Source: Myotis daubentonii (Eukaryota; Chordata; Mammalia; Chiroptera; Vespertilionidae). From it: DNA of 64,000 bases. The notes beneath the pieces were generated by a model that was not told where the DNA came from, did not search any database, and saw only the letters and a list, made by a program, of their open reading frames with translations. The position numbers and the translations under genes are program-made. Of this stretch, positions 9,730 through 22,525 are shown one piece after another. Numbering within the stretch: the first letter of the stretch is position 1; each line of letters starts with the position of its first letter. Location: contig NC_081841.1 in NCBI RefSeq assembly GCF_963259705.1, positions 27,641,244 through 27,705,243 of the forward strand, given 5' to 3'.

Positions 9730-10239
9730 TCTCCAATACACTTTTGATAAATGCTGGTATTCATAGCAATGAGTGTCCTTACCAGGCAATTCTCAATGTA
9801 TTTGCTTTTTGCAATTAAATGTCACTTCTGGAATCTCAAATAAATTTTATAGCCACTTTATAGAGCTCATGTGTTATTTTCCTAAATCAACAGCTTCTAT
9901 ATTTTGACCAGATATATTTAAGACTAGTAAATTCACTCTGGAAGATATCTTTAACTCTGCTAACATATTTGGAATAATAGAAAGAGGTTTACACTAGAAG
10001 AAGGTTGAAGCCTTTGATTTGGTTCTAGTCTCATTTCTTCAACTGTGCAATTTTTTGCTAGATGTTTACTCTTTCTGAGTATCTACCAGCTTCTCAGTGA
10101 CCTGGGGACAATAATAATTTATTTCTGGATTCAAGGGACTGGATTAGAGGATCCCTTGAAATCAGTATGATTTGGATGTGAGTTGGATGTAGGCATTTCA
10201 AAATGTAAAGGAGCTGAGGAATAAGTCAGAGAAGCCCAA
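9730..10239 (+). other. PDE6H: PDE6H intron 3, last part
   Basis: Continuation of the old antisense L1 for perhaps 100 bp, then unassigned intron sequence. Confidence 0.4.
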
Positions 10240-10366
10240 GGAACCCACCTGGATTGGTAGGGAGTCAGGAGGCTATGGGTTTCCAGACCATGGGTGTTTA
10301 AAGCGCTCTTATTTCTCATTTTAACCCTTGACCTGACTAGAATTCTACTTCTGGTCCCTCCTTAGT
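10240..10366 (+). repeat. segment repeated downstream of the gene, copy A
   Basis: This intronic stretch shares CTGGATTGGT, TTCCAGACCATGGG, TTTAAAG, GACTAGAATTC and CCCTCCTT, in the same order and spacing, with 12657-12782. The copies are clearly related though diverged. The source family is unknown to me. Confidence 0.65.
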
Positions 10367-10707
10367 GGTTGTGCTTTGGGGAGGTCTTGGGTGATCAGTG
10401 AGATGTACCCCTACAGGGTAGCCCCAGTCAACAGCCTTGGGTCACCTGCCCAAAAGAAGATGCAGAATAGAGCCAACAAAGATATCTGGAGGAGTGCGTT
10501 CTGGGGCCATAGGAGCCCTCAAAGGATTAATTAAGCAATTGGTCTGATCCTCTGGGTCTCAGGGCCATTTTAGATAACTTCCCAGTCACCTGGACAATGA
10601 ATAGGAGAGAGGAGGAGGTATCCTCTGCCTGAAGGATGTCTTTTTGAGCAGAAAAGGCTCTCCTGGGGGTGAGGCTGACTTATAAATTCTTCTTCCCTTT
10701 CTTGCAG

Positions 10708-10784
10708 ATATTACAGTGATTTGCCCTTGGGAGGCATTCAGCCACCTGGAGTTGCATGAGCTCGCTCAGTTTGGGATCATCTGA
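10708..10784 (+). CDS. PDE6H: PDE6H coding exon 3 of 3: residues 59-83 and stop
   Basis: The acceptor is CCCTTTCTTGCAG|. The exon encodes [20 protein letters not shown] and ends QFGII followed by TGA. This C terminus is the part that plugs the PDE6 catalytic pocket. The tryptophan at residue 66 corresponds to the rod residue that meets the transducin alpha subunit. The final isoleucines are intact. The total coding length over three exons is 252 bases, in frame. Confidence 0.96.
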
Positions 10785-11175
10785 GGCACTCTCAACAGCA
10801 TCTGCTATAACTTTGATTTCTTTTTCCCTATTGAATCTTGAAATGCAGTCTTGTTCAGAAGTGGTTCCTTTTTCCTACCCAGTCATTTCCTATAAGTTTC
10901 TACTAAGAATTCTAGTGTCAGACTCTCTCATAGAGTACAGTTTAGCTCAGAATAGTGGGGAAATATCAACTTTTGTTAGGGCATTTCAAACCTGACTACA
11001 TTTTCCTATCAACTGTGCGAAGTCATAAATATTTCTCTAAATATTTGTTTGTTATGTCCTTCAAATCTATTTTTGCTAGGCATTCTTTATGATTATTAAG
11101 TAATAGGCTTCTAAAATAACATTTATGTCACTCACCTCCCCTTCTCATTTAATAAAGAAAATATTTACTTTGACT
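10785..11175 (+). other. PDE6H: PDE6H 3' UTR with poly(A) signal
   Basis: AT-rich, non-coding. The first AATAAA after the stop is at 11151-11156, followed by a T/G-rich stretch (TTTACTTTGACTCTTGTGATG) that fits a downstream element. Cleavage near 11170-11180 is inferred. Confidence 0.7.
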
Positions 11176-12354
11176 CTTGTGATGAAGTTTATTAAATGCT
11201 CTAACGAAATATCTGGTGCCCTGTTCTAAAGAAAATTAAACACAGAAGGCACAGTCATACAGGAAATAACCAGAGTGCATGCAAAAGACCATAGGATTAA
11301 GAGTCAAATTCTTATTCTTCTTTGTAAGTTTGTAAAACACATCCTTTCTGGGTCTAAGTTTCTTTGAACCAGGCTGTCCCTGAAGTCCTCTGCAGTTTTA
11401 AATGATACAGCTCTAAGTTGGTGGGAGATTGGAGATTTAAAGTCAGGACTAACTATGGGAGCCTAATTCAGTGCCTTGATTCAGTTGATTGAAAGGATTC
11501 ACGTTAATGTAAGAAACATTCAAACCTGTAAAGAATTTTTGTGAGTTTATTTGACCCAAACTGTCGACAATTACCGGGAAGCAGAATCTCAATGTATTGA
11601 GTTAATGCTCCAGAGAATGGCGGTTTTTCCACCTAATTTTATAAATTACTATCAAAGGAGGAGATGTAAGTGGGTTAAATGAAATCCACAGGTGATAGAT
11701 TAGGGAGGAGGGAAACCTCTGGGGTTGGGTAAAAAATAAAATGATAGGCACATGCTTCTTTTACATAAGTACAGGATAGTTGACAGTCAACAATTAACAC
11801 AACAATAACAGTGAGGGAATTTGTGGTCTCTGCCCTGGTGCCCTGACCACTGGTTGTGCCCTGAGGAATCCGGAAAAAGGGAAGTTACAAGTTACCCTGA
11901 CATTCCAAAGGTATGTTATCATAGATGCAAAAAGACAATAGACTCAGTTAAGATCAAAGTTGATCTTTGTCAGAGAAAATACTGGCCTAGGACATGACTA
12001 TCCACCATAGACTGCTTCTTAATTAAAATTGTTTTAATTTCAGACCATCCTTTGTGGTTTGCAAGGCTGCCAGGTAAGCCTTCCATAAGTTAGTCAGGCC
12101 CCTTTTTGTCCACATTTATATTCTTTAAAGTTTAGACTCAGATGCAAAGGCTAGGTAGTTGAGCTCTCAAAATAAAATGACGGTTTGCTTCACCCCTGAA
12201 GTTGTGTCAAATATAATGTGCACATAGCTGTCTTTCCCCAATATTTCCAAGGCAATTGTGCAATTCAAATGCGGCCTCTGTCAGACTTGGAGGCTCTGGG
12301 TACTTGTATTAATTTCCTCATTTCGGTTTTGTAATCTGGTAAAAGAATGGAGTA
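11176..12354. other. PDE6H downstream flank, unassigned
   Basis: AT-rich, no coding exon or repeat that I can name. Confidence 0.4.
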
Positions 12355-12490
12355 AATTAACTGAAAAGAGAGACAGAATGATAGAGAGGAAAGAAAGCTG
12401 GGTTCTAATCATGGCTCTACCAGTAAATTGCTCTGTAATTTTGGACAAAGATTCTACCTTCTGGATCTTCCAATTTGCCTAAATTTGATA
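12355..12490 (+). repeat. MIR-like SINE fragment
   Basis: GAAAGCTGGGTTCTAATCAT, GGCTCTACCAGTAAATTGC and TTTTGGACAAAG match the MIR core. Confidence 0.45.
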
Positions 12491-12656
12491 ACCTAAGGTT
12501 CATGGCAGCAATACATTCTGTGACTTTGAGGTCCTCAGAGCCTGAACAAGGAAATGAGAGGCTCAACACTCAAGAAAATCTCTTTTGCTGCAGACTCTAT
12601 GCCATTTCACAAAAATGACCTAGTTACCTCTGGGCCAGAAAACTAGGTGCCTACAA

Positions 12657-12782
12657 AACACATCTGGATTGGTCGGGGTTAAGGAAACTGAGGAATTCCA
12701 GACCATGGGAATTTAAAGTGCTCCTATTTCTTATTTTAGCTCTTGGCTTGACTAGAATTCCATTACTGTTCCCTCCTTCATG
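12657..12782 (+). repeat. segment repeated from PDE6H intron 3, copy B
   Basis: Partner of 10240-10366, direct orientation, 2.4 kb away and about 1.5 kb beyond the PDE6H poly(A) site. It may be a local duplication or two members of an old repeat family. Confidence 0.65.
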
Positions 12783-13279
12783 GAAAGTAAAGTACGAAAG
12801 AAAAAGTGAGGTATAAATTCTAAAGTGGAACCATGACTTGCGAGGAACGTGGTGGTAATGTGTATGTCCCCTTCAGCAGGGACTCCTGCCTCCACCCACA
12901 CATCCGGGTTCAGTCAGAAGCTCCGTCTGATAGCAGAGCCTTTGGTCTGTATTTGTTCATCCCAGTATGCCTCTCAGTTAGGGAGGTCTGGGCTCTTCAG
13001 CTGTGGGTGAGACTCTGTCCACATCTGGCTTACTTTGCAAATGTTTCTGTAAACATGAAGCAATAGCACTGACAAGCAGGACGCACCCAAATGGAACATC
13101 TTCAATGGCCAGGATGGAGAAGGATCTAGAAACCACATTACATGGAAAACGATTGAAGAGACTGATAACATTTAACCTAGAGGAGAAAATGATAATTCCC
13201 AGTAAATATTTGAAAAGTTATAATGAACAGGACGAAGCAGACCTATTTCATGTAGGATTCTAGCATTTAGTGGTAAGCT

Positions 13280-13529
13280 AGAATGTATATGGTTTTTTTT
13301 AAAAAAATATATTTTATTGATTTTTTACAGAGAGGAAGGGAGAGGGATAGAGAGTTAGAAACATCGATGAGAGAGAAATATCCATCAGCTGCCTCCTGCA
13401 CACCCCCTACTGGGGATGTGCCTGCAACCATGGAACATGCCCTTGACCGGAATCAAACCTGGGACCCTTGAGTCGGCAGGCCGATGCTCTATCCACTGAG
13501 CCAAACCGGTTAGGGCAAGAATGTATATG
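13280..13529 (-). mobile_element. Ves SINE with 12-bp target duplication
   Basis: A well-preserved Ves copy (13292-13517) in antisense: poly-T/A tail, TATTTTATTGATTTTTTACA, ACATCGATGAGAGAG and tRNA-like boxes ending CCAAACCGGTTAGGGC. Target duplications AGAATGTATATG lie at 13280-13291 and 13518-13529. Confidence 0.93.
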
Positions 13530-13589
13530 TTAAAGCCCATTTGAATTCTAGAATTCTTCTCTTTTTCCTCCTAAATTCTATCATTTCTC

Positions 13590-13782
13590 GTTTTTATTTA
13601 TTTCAGAGAGAGGAGAGGAGAGAAAGAGAGAGAGAGAGAGAGAAACATCAATGATGAGAGAGAATCATTGATCGGGTGCCTCCTACATGCCCCCTACTGG
13701 GGATCGAGCTCCCTGCCCTGGAATCAAACCATCACCTCCTGGTTCATGGGTCGTCGCTCAACCACTGAGCCATGCCAGCTTG
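13590..13782 (-). mobile_element. Ves SINE, antisense
   Basis: It carries a GA-rich tract, AACATCAATGATGAGAGAG, CCCCTACTGGGGATCGAG and CAACCACTGAGCCATGCC, and differs in subfamily from the neighbour at 13280. Confidence 0.88.
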
Positions 13783-14506
13783 GTGATCTTATTTCTAATA
13801 AAACAAGAAAACCTCTATTTTGTAAACAGCACATATGAAAGAGATAAAGATAAATCATTGTCTGTGTCCAAGTCCTGGCAGCAGAGATGCATACTCAAGA
13901 GTAATTGAGGAAGTTTTAACAAAGAACAAAGGGATTATTTACAAAGGCTTGGGAAAGGTTAAGGAGTATCTGAAAGGTACTTTAGTAACTATATTACCAA
14001 CCCTTGGCCTGAAGGTACCCCAAAGGTCTACTTTAACTATAAGAGGACCCCCTGAGATGGCTATAGCTTTCAATAGAGAGACACAGCTAACTTATATTGA
14101 TTCCATGGGTAAGTAGGAAGGATTAGAGGCCAGGATAAAAATACCCCTAATGTTGTTCTCCCATTGGATAAACCCAATTCAAAGTCAGAAGGCAAAGGAG
14201 CCCATTGAAGTGGTCAATAAAGTTTACCTCCAACAGCAGAGATCAGGTGGATAACAGTGGAGAGTGGATATGAAGGGGCAAATGGGAAACCCCCTGCTTA
14301 GCAATAGTATTGACAAACAGATGCTATTCATCAGCCAGTGATATTTAGCTAGAGATGGGGAATAACATGGACTCGTGATTCTGATGCAAATCACTGATGT
14401 AGAGGAAGGACAATGTTTAATGAGAACAATCGCAAAAGAAGAAAATTATCATAGAATTTAAGGGTTTGGAGTATTTTTAAAAAATCATCTGACATTTTCC
14501 AGATAA
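13783..14506. other. intergenic, unassigned
   Basis: No supported gene. Short open frames here show no family resemblance. Confidence 0.4.
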
Positions 14507-14640
14507 TAAGAACCATTGAAGATCTCTTGTTAAAAATACAAAATTTGAGCTCCACTCCAGATTTTATGAATAAGAATCTCAAAGGGAGAGACTTTAGAAT
14601 CTGTATTTTTAAAAAGGGCCCTAGGCAATGCTCGAATTTG
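14507..14640 (+). repeat. MER5-like hAT remnant
   Basis: TTGTTAAAAATACAAAATTT, CTCCACTCCAGATTTTATGA and AGAATCTGTATTTTTAAAAA match the MER5/Charlie pattern. Confidence 0.45.
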
Positions 14641-16654
14641 TGTCAGTTTGAAAACATGGATGTGGTCCAAGCCTACATTTTAAACATCAGACTGATGGAC
14701 TCTCAAATGTAACAGTAAGAATGATAAGCTTGATTGTTTTCATCAGTCATACCACCTCCTTACCACAAAACATTCAGGTGGTCTGTGTTCTGCCTGGCTT
14801 TGCTAGACAGCACCTGCTAGATAATAGGCTAATTCCCTTATCTTCTTTGAGAATAAAGCAAGGATATTGGATTAAATGATCACTAAGGTCCCTTTCAGTT
14901 TAAAATTCAAGAACCAAGTATACATTTACACCTGTTTCAAGCATGAACAAACTATTCTGTGTATGACCAGAAGTCCCAAGGCACAGAGCCTCAGTTTCCA
15001 GCTCTTTTCAGAATGTGTTGAACTACCATCCTTCCACATTTCTCCAGAGCCTCCAAAATCATGTACAGTACTGCCACCTGCTGTAATGAGTGAGCACTTC
15101 GTGAACACTTGGAAGACAGTCATTTCTATTCGAAGACATACATCCATTGAGCTAATTCTGAAAATGTTCATCCTCACTGACCAATTTAAACTGGCTATCC
15201 ATATTTACCATGTGCATGCTTATCCATGCATCAGATAAATGTGAAAGAGTATAAAACTGAACATAGGACAAGGTAAGTCTCATTGCCACCCAATGCCATG
15301 ATGGCCCACTCCACTTGCAGCCAATCCCTGATATGAGTTTGCTGTGATTACTTCCAGAGACAATCTGGGCACAGACATATTTCGGTGTATGTAGTATTGT
15401 TCCTGGTTGTGTACTCAGTGTCTGGTGTGGAGTCAGGCAGATAGTAAGCACTCACTAGTTATTTGTTCCATGAATGAATAAAACATGAATTAAAAGACTG
15501 GCTCTAGCATTTCTATCATAGCCGACAGGTACAGAAAGGAACGTGCTAACAGATTTGGTTGACACATGCCCCAGGGATCTCAGAAATAGCTTGTGGGGTA
15601 CAGTAGTGGGCAGCTGACTGAACTTCCCACATTGGCAGTCGAGATCCAAACCAGAGAAGTATGGCTTTCTGACTGTTGTTGTGAAAATACGTCAACACTC
15701 AGGCTGCTATGACTTGTGGCCATGCAGTTCACATGCCGTTGGAGAAATATAGTAAATGCTTGAAGATTGGGGAGAGCTAAGCCTGGTCTCTGGGTGATAC
15801 TTGTGCTCCTGAACTTTTCCTCAAAGTATTTCCATTGTTCTTTATGTTTTGTAATTTCTGCCAGCAAAACTAGGAGAATTAAAAAGAAAAAAGCCACATC
15901 TCTATAGAATTGGACTTAGAGTGCCATCTTGTGGATGTTTAGCTTCATTTTCACTATTCTAGCGCTGACAAAAAAATACATAGCTAACTTACACATACAT
16001 TCCTAAGAAATGATAAAACTGGAAGATACTTTAGATTACTCACTACATGTCCTCATTTTGAAGAAGAAAAAACTTGAGACCCAAAGGATAAAATGACTGG
16101 TCACTCGTGATATTTTCACTAGGCCAATCTGATGGGCCATTTGATACATCAGCTACCTTAGTTCCCCAGATGGTTTGCAAATGTCAGCAGTGAGGGACGT
16201 GGAGCGAAGAGAATTTTACTTGCATACATCTTCTCTTTATATTTTCAACAAATTTGTTTCCAGGCTTCAGACCAATCCCTCCCCTGGAGCCCAGAGCCCC
16301 TCTGAGATTCTAGTTTACAGATTGTGATCCCCCATTTCCCCACTGGCTTGAAGTTGGAAGGGAGTGGGAGGAGGCACATTATGTGTCAGGTACTGTCTTA
16401 TCTATGGAAGATACAAAGACAAAAGAAACTCTCACACCAGTAGAAGGAGATGGATTAGTGGATAAGGGATCTGACAGAGGTTCCTGTTGCTCTAGTTCAG
16501 GCCTTCAATACCAGGGACCAGGCCCAGAGATTCATTGCTTTTTTTATCCATTTAAAACAGAGGTCTTTGTTTTGTAGGTCTAGCATTTTATATAGCTCAA
16601 AGCTTAGACACAATATTCTTTCTAAACTCTACTGGATTTCCTTGGTTGTTTTTT
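14641..16654. other. intergenic, unassigned
   Basis: I see no exon with splice sites and no intact repeat. Base composition is even and AT-rich. Confidence 0.4.
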
Positions 16655-16680
16655 TTTTGGGGGGGGGGGGCTGGGTAGGA

Positions 16681-16714
<34 letters not shown>

Positions 16715-16722
16715 ACACACAC
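16651..16722. repeat. T/G run and (CA)n microsatellite
   Basis: TTTTTTTTGGGGGGGGGGGG is followed shortly by about 20 CA units with one AT interruption. Confidence 0.95.
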
Positions 16723-19440
16723 TTTCTTCACCTAAAGTGCACACCTGGATCTGTATGACCATCCAGGTTGTTCAGATATTGATTATTGATATTTCTATAA
16801 CATGGGTAATGACTGTGCTGACCCCCCTCTGTCCCCATGTCCCTGTACCCTTGCGTCTTTGTCACAAGTACAGAAACCAATGGGTTAATGCCTCACATTA
16901 ACTCATTGGTTAAGGTCTCATTGCATGAAGCCTCTAGGTCCTCACTCTATCACCCATACCTTGTTGGTTATTAAACATTTTTAATATCTCTTTTGAGTTA
17001 GTAGAACATAGCGTCTGCAGAACTCAAATGCCTCCAGAGGCCAGCAGGTGATGGCACTGAGTGACGCTGGCTGAGTAGAGCCAGAGGTTGCGCTTCACTC
17101 TGGAGGACACCTGCAAGCAGCGGCCACTTGGAGCTCAGGCCCATATTCCCAGAGCCTCACAGGAGCCAGACTATGGGTTTTAGTGTTAGGTGAGAGAAGG
17201 AATACGGTAAGGATTTTAAAAATTCTTCAGAAAATAGAGTTTATATTTATGGCATTTGAAAAAGTTAGTATACATAATCTACAGATGTTGCTCAGAGTTT
17301 AAATTAGTTAAAGACCAGTAAGTATATAACTTTAGTTATTTTTTTCTAACATAGTTTATCACAACACACACATACAAATTTGTTTAATGTTCTCCATATT
17401 TCAATGGTCATGGTGCCTAGAAGAAGCTATAGAAGTTGTAGTGAAGGCATCTATGATACTTATTTTGCCCACAGTAACAATATGGCAGACTATCTTATGA
17501 TATTCCTTTATCCAGGCTACTAACAGTGCACTAAACACGTGATTTGCCAATGAAGCTTTAAAACAAGAACCGGTTCCTGAAACATCTCCGGATTTTTATT
17601 TCTCCTACAAAATTTGCATCTACGGCTCATGTTAAGTCTTGGTGACGGGGATCATTTCAGACACCCACAGGATGGTCTGGAATGTGAGAACAGCGGCAGA
17701 AGGCGTGCCCTGCAGCCCACCCACCTCTGTGTGCAGGGCTGGAGCTGATGTGCCTGTACTTGGCTCTTCCCAGGAAGCAATACATCTTAGGCCTCATTGT
17801 GTTATCAGGGACATGATGTCAACCAGGCTGCTCAGTATGAGTCACTGACAGTTGAAATGATGGCTTATAAAAGATGGAAAGTTAATGTAAAATGTCAATC
17901 CAGGTGAGCTGGAGCAATTCTTCTTTTTTTTTTAAAAAAAAAAAACTAAATAAAATTTCTGCGTGTTCATCACATTAGGAAAAGGAAGTGGATTGACTAT
18001 CCCTTTCCCCCATGGACCTAGCATGACTGGCCATTGCTTTTGTATTAGTTTGTTGTCCATCTACCCCATTAGAATGAGCTCCACACGGGCAGGGAATTTG
18101 TCTCTCTTACTCATTGTTGCAACCATCTCAGCATCTCGGGAGATGCCCGTGTATAGAACCACATCAATAAATGCTTCTTGGGTGAATAAATACATGGATA
18201 AATGAATGATACAGCTATTTGTGTGTCTGATGTTGCAGAGATCGATACGGAAAAAGCGGAAGCTTCTCTTCTCTAGATGCAGCAATGTTGGTCTTTGTTT
18301 GCAAACTGCAGTGCCAGTTGAAGTAGGTGCTGTGGTTTGTGACTCTGGCTGAGCGTATTGGAAGGGGTGGCTAAGAAGATACTAGTTCATAAAGCTACTG
18401 CCTCTCTACTCCAGCTCCCCTTGTGACATTGGAGCTAGAGGCTAGGCCATGTCACTGGGGCTCTATGGAGGGGGAGGGTTAAAGGCAGGCTGTGAGGCAG
18501 AGGGAGGGAGGGAGGAGTTCCTGTTCCTGTCAGCAGCATCCCCTAGCAACAGGCCCCTCTCCTGGTAGGAGTGGTTGTCCTGGTTCTATTCTACAGTTCT
18601 TTATACTCTGCGCCCCCTACTGTCTGCAGAGGTGCCAGCATGAGGCACTGCCGGGTGGGCAACCAAAGGGCTCCCTCTCCACCCCAACTCTTCTTCCTAT
18701 GTCACCTTCCCTAGGGTGGTCCCTGCTTCCGGAAATGATCTCCCTATTACCTCAATGTCCCCCCTTTGCATTTTTAGCCCTCTCACACCTTATTTAGCCA
18801 GTTTCCTATAACTGATTACAATTACTTCATAATAAATTCCACCTGTTAACCTAATTAGTATGCTTTCTGAACTGGACTCTGGACTGGACTCTGATGGATA
18901 AGCATTCTCGTCTTGTCCTTTATCCTACAGCTATTTCTGTCCCTACAAATTCTGTATTTCAAAGCTCTAACAACTTGCCGTAGACTTAGACATAGGACTT
19001 CTTTTAATTTAATTCTAATTGCAAGATTTTTTTTAGAACTTAAAAGTGTTTTTTCTGATGGTGGGTATTTAAACACATAAAACAAAAGGAGGTGTGTATG
19101 GAATATAAATCCCATAATCCCATTTATCAATTCTAACACATTTTGGTTGGATTTATGTGCTCTTATTTTTAAAAGCACCCTTTTTCAAAACTGCAGCACA
19201 AAAAACCTCAATGGTCCATGGATCCTGAGGACATCCCTTTCTATGATATTTGAGGGGAGAAAAGCTTCCTACAGGTTTGTAATCCTTCCCAGATGGGTAA
19301 TTCGTTTTTTCATATGGAGCAATTTGAGTTATTTGCGTTCCCTTAGAAGTAGTAATAAGTCACTTTGGAATGCTGTGTAGTGTATTACCTTCCCTCCTCC
19401 CCCCCCAGATTATAATTGTTTTACTCTTGTTGGCCCTCTA
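16723..19440. other. intergenic, unassigned
   Basis: A mildly GC-richer patch at 17020-17190 has no clear exon signals. An A/T run lies at 17925-17945. No gene is recognised. Confidence 0.4.
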
Positions 19441-19444
19441 ATTT

Positions 19445-19518
19445 GGGAGAGAGAGAGAAGAGATAGAGATAGAGATAGAGATAGAGATAGAGATAGAGAT
19501 AGAGATAGAGATAGAGGT

Positions 19519-19577
<59 letters not shown>
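19445..19577. repeat. (GA)n and (AGAGAT)n compound microsatellite
   Basis: Short GA run, about a dozen 6-bp AGAGAT units, then about 30 GA units. Confidence 0.95.
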
Positions 19578-19580
<3 letters not shown>

Positions 19581-19732
19581 AGAGTTCCACTTTCTAGGCC
19601 TAATAGAATTGGCCTTTGTCCTTACTGGGGTCATAGAGAGAAGGATGCCAGCATGCCTCTTCAGGACAATAAAGTTGGTGGCAACAGCTTGTTAGTTCCC
19701 GGGCTAAAATTAAGGTAACAAGAGCTAAGAGG

Positions 19733-19733
<1 letters not shown>

Positions 19734-19773
<40 letters not shown>
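19734..19773. repeat. (GA)n microsatellite
   Basis: About 20 GA units after GAGGGAGG. Confidence 0.95.
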
Positions 19774-19777
<4 letters not shown>

Positions 19778-19865
19778 ACGTAATAATTCTAAATAATGTA
19801 ATAATTATAAATGAAATCCTAATAATTCTTTAAACAATATAATGATTCCAAATAATAGTAACATG

Positions 19866-19990
19866 ATAGTAGGAAACAGTTATTCATCTCTTATGGTGCA
19901 CCAGGTCATCCAGTTGTCTTAACTCCTTTAGTCCTTGCGACAACTGTCCATTTTACCAATGAAAATACTGACACAGCTTGTCTAGCTCCA
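19866..19990 (-). repeat. MIR-like SINE, antisense
   Basis: CTTAACTCCTTTAGTCCTTG, CCATTTTACCAATGAAAATA and CTGACACAG give the MIR core read backwards. Confidence 0.45.
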
Positions 19991-21344
19991 TGAAGTTCTA
20001 TCTTCAGAGCGTATGCAGTTTATCATCACAGAATGCTACTCTTGAGAGAAAGTGAACCTCATGAGGTAAAGTACGCAGATGTTTGTCAACATTTAATACT
20101 CCTTAGGGCTGGAAGGCCATTGGGTGTAGCTTTCTGGAGGAGCCCCTCTGAGTGAAGATGGGATCCAATCACCATTCTGTCCTTGTGACACTGTCATTAT
20201 AGGTAAGACGTTAGAGTGGATATCAGCTTCTTTTTGAGAAACACTTCCATCTACTAACCTTATATAAATGTTACTAGAGCTACTTATGATTTATAATCTT
20301 CTATACAATTCCTTGAACTCTTTGCTGAGAAGGTTAAAGCCTCTTCTACCAGAATTGTTTTTATAGGGAAATCTAACTTGGAGATACCTTGAAAAATACC
20401 ACATGATCCTCTTGGAGGCTGAGTAACCTGTAACTGGCTTCTTCATAAGCAACTGACCTTCACATGTTGGTGTTTCTTTTGAATTTGCGGTAATTCTTGG
20501 AGGCTGCTCAGAGCGTGCCATTGTATTCTTAATCTCACTGCTCGCCTGGATGGTCAGCGCAGTTGTTCTTATCTAAGCGGCTTTAGGGCCCAGTAAGAAC
20601 TTACCTCATGCTACAGGAATCAATTTATGAACTTTGTTTACTTCAAGATTCTAGTTGACACATGCATTCAGCAGCTACAGCATGACAGATAACATTAGCA
20701 AAAAGCTATTTGCTATTCTCTTAGAGATAATATTTATAAAGAGAATATAATTACTGCCTGGAAGCATGCCGTTTCCAGAGCTAAAAGCAATAAAACTGAA
20801 GCAATAAAAAATTTTTCTGTTCATTCTCCTGGGAGAAGGAGGTCTCCAGAAGTATGAGAAAGAGGCTGGGGTGAGGTGTGGGGCTGGGATGAGGGAAAAA
20901 GAAGAAGAGAAGGGGAACAAGAGGGTGATGAGGCTCTTCCACACCGTGGGTATATCCCAGGCCGCTCCCAGAGAACAGAGGCTGACGTGTCTAGAAAGAC
21001 CAAAGGTCTCCTGCCCTTACCGCGGGAAGATTTCTAAAGTATTTTCCCAACCTGATAGAAAGTTTCTCACGGGAATGCTTTGCTCACAGATGTTTTCCCC
21101 AAAGATGCTTTCTCCTTTTCTTTCCCAGATAACTGGATTAAAAAAAAGTTTAATGAATACAACCCGACAAACTAAATAATAGATAGCCTTTGTCCTTGAA
21201 GTATACATTCATGCAGCACATATTTATTGAGCAACTACTACATGCAAAATAATAGTCTAAGTATTTTGAAAGGTACCAAGATGAGTAAGGTCTGATCCCT
21301 GTCCCCAAGAAACTTAAGACTTAAAAGGGGAGCAAAGACATGTA
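19991..21344. other. intergenic, unassigned
   Basis: No gene or named repeat is supported. Confidence 0.4.
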
Positions 21345-21560
21345 TCCCTGCAATTACTAATACCAGCTACTTTGTGCCGGGCACTGTTCTCTGTGCTTTA
21401 GCTATATTGACTCGTTTAGACCTCATAGCAGGCCTAACAGAGGATGTCATTGTTATTTAACTTAATAGACGAGGAAACTGAGGTAGAGCATTGTAAAATG
21501 ACTTGTTCAATGTTAGACAGCAAAAAGTAAGTTGAAACTTGCAAGAGCAGGAGATGAAAT
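21345..21560 (-). repeat. MIR SINE, antisense
   Basis: TACTTTGTGCCGGGCACTGT, CTCGTTTAGACCTCATAGCA and GACGAGGAAACTGAGGTAGA are the classic reversed MIR. Confidence 0.65.
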
Positions 21561-22055
21561 ATTTGCCTGAAAGTCAAATGGTAAATCAATGTCAGAGCCT
21601 GGGCTGTGTAATTCAGTCGGAGTCCCCTGACTCGCAGCACCAGGATCCTTCTATTCAGTGAGGAAGTCTTTTTGTGTTCTCCTTAATAATGAATCCCGAA
21701 AAAGCAACTGACTTTAACTCAAACTGTGTTTTTCTAAAGAGCCTCAAAAAGTATTCGCTCTGAGTTCTGTAAAACCTTCAGCAAAGAACCGTTTGTACAA
21801 ACAACACTTTGAAAGCATTTTCTGGCTGGAACAAATATTCACGTGACTTACTGTTGACTTTTAAGATAGCCTTCATCCGTTTTTGAAGTTTACTTATTTA
21901 TTTTTTTAAAAAGCATTCATTTATCTAAAAATGTATGTTTTAATTTAGCATATTAGATTCAGTTCATTAAATAATGTTTTTATTGGGGAAATTGGTTTTA
22001 TTTACATAAAATATCTAAAACAAAATTTAAAAGAAATACACTAATTCTTTTGCAG
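21561..22055. other. intergenic, unassigned
   Basis: AT-rich, nothing recognised. Confidence 0.4.
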
Positions 22056-22057
22056 TT

Positions 22058-22215
22058 TCTTTTTTTTTAAATTAAATTTATTGCGATGACATTGGTCAAC
22101 ATGTTCATATAGATTTCAGGTGTGGGTTTCTATGTTATAAGATCTGTATGTTGCACTGTGTGCCCACCACCCAAACTCAAACTTTCTCCTGTCACCATAT
22201 ACTACTGTGCTCCCT
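22058..22215 (-). repeat. L1 3' end, antisense
   Basis: T-run, TTAAATTTATTGCGATGACA, then the segment with GTTGCACTGTGTGCCCACCA, the same bat L1 terminus as at 3845. Confidence 0.75.
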
Positions 22216-22369
22216 TTGAAGGCTTTAAGGGAAGGAAACTTCCTTGTCCCTTCTTAGCTCTGGTGGCTCCTGGCAATCCTCAGTGTTCTTTGGCTGCAGT
22301 TGCGTCCCTTCAATCTCTGTGCCCGTGGTCCCTATGTCTCCTCTATGTCCCTGTGCCTGAATCACCTTC

Positions 22370-22525
22370 TCCCTTCTCTTACAAGACACCAGTCACTGGG
22401 TTTACGACACACTCTAATATAACTCCATTTTAACTAATTATTTCTGCAAAGACCTTATTTCCAAATAAGAGCACAATCTTAGGTTCTAGTAGATGGACAT
22501 GGATTTTAGGGGATTCAACCCAATC
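22370..22525 (+). repeat. ancient interspersed repeat fragment
   Basis: CTTACAAGACACCAGTCACT, TTCTGCAAAGACCTTATTTC and CAAATAAGAGCACAATCTTA belong to a common old mammalian repeat 3' region. A related piece lies inside the Helitron at 44190-44340. The family is not determined. Confidence 0.4.

Noticed and set aside
13292..13517. tRNA gene
   Set aside because: The tRNA-like boxes here and in the other SINE copies belong to Ves elements with A/T-rich tails and target duplications; no full cloverleaf gene is present.
19410..19634. Serine-leucine-rich protein
   Set aside because: Translation of a (GA)n microsatellite; the same holds for 38321-38524.
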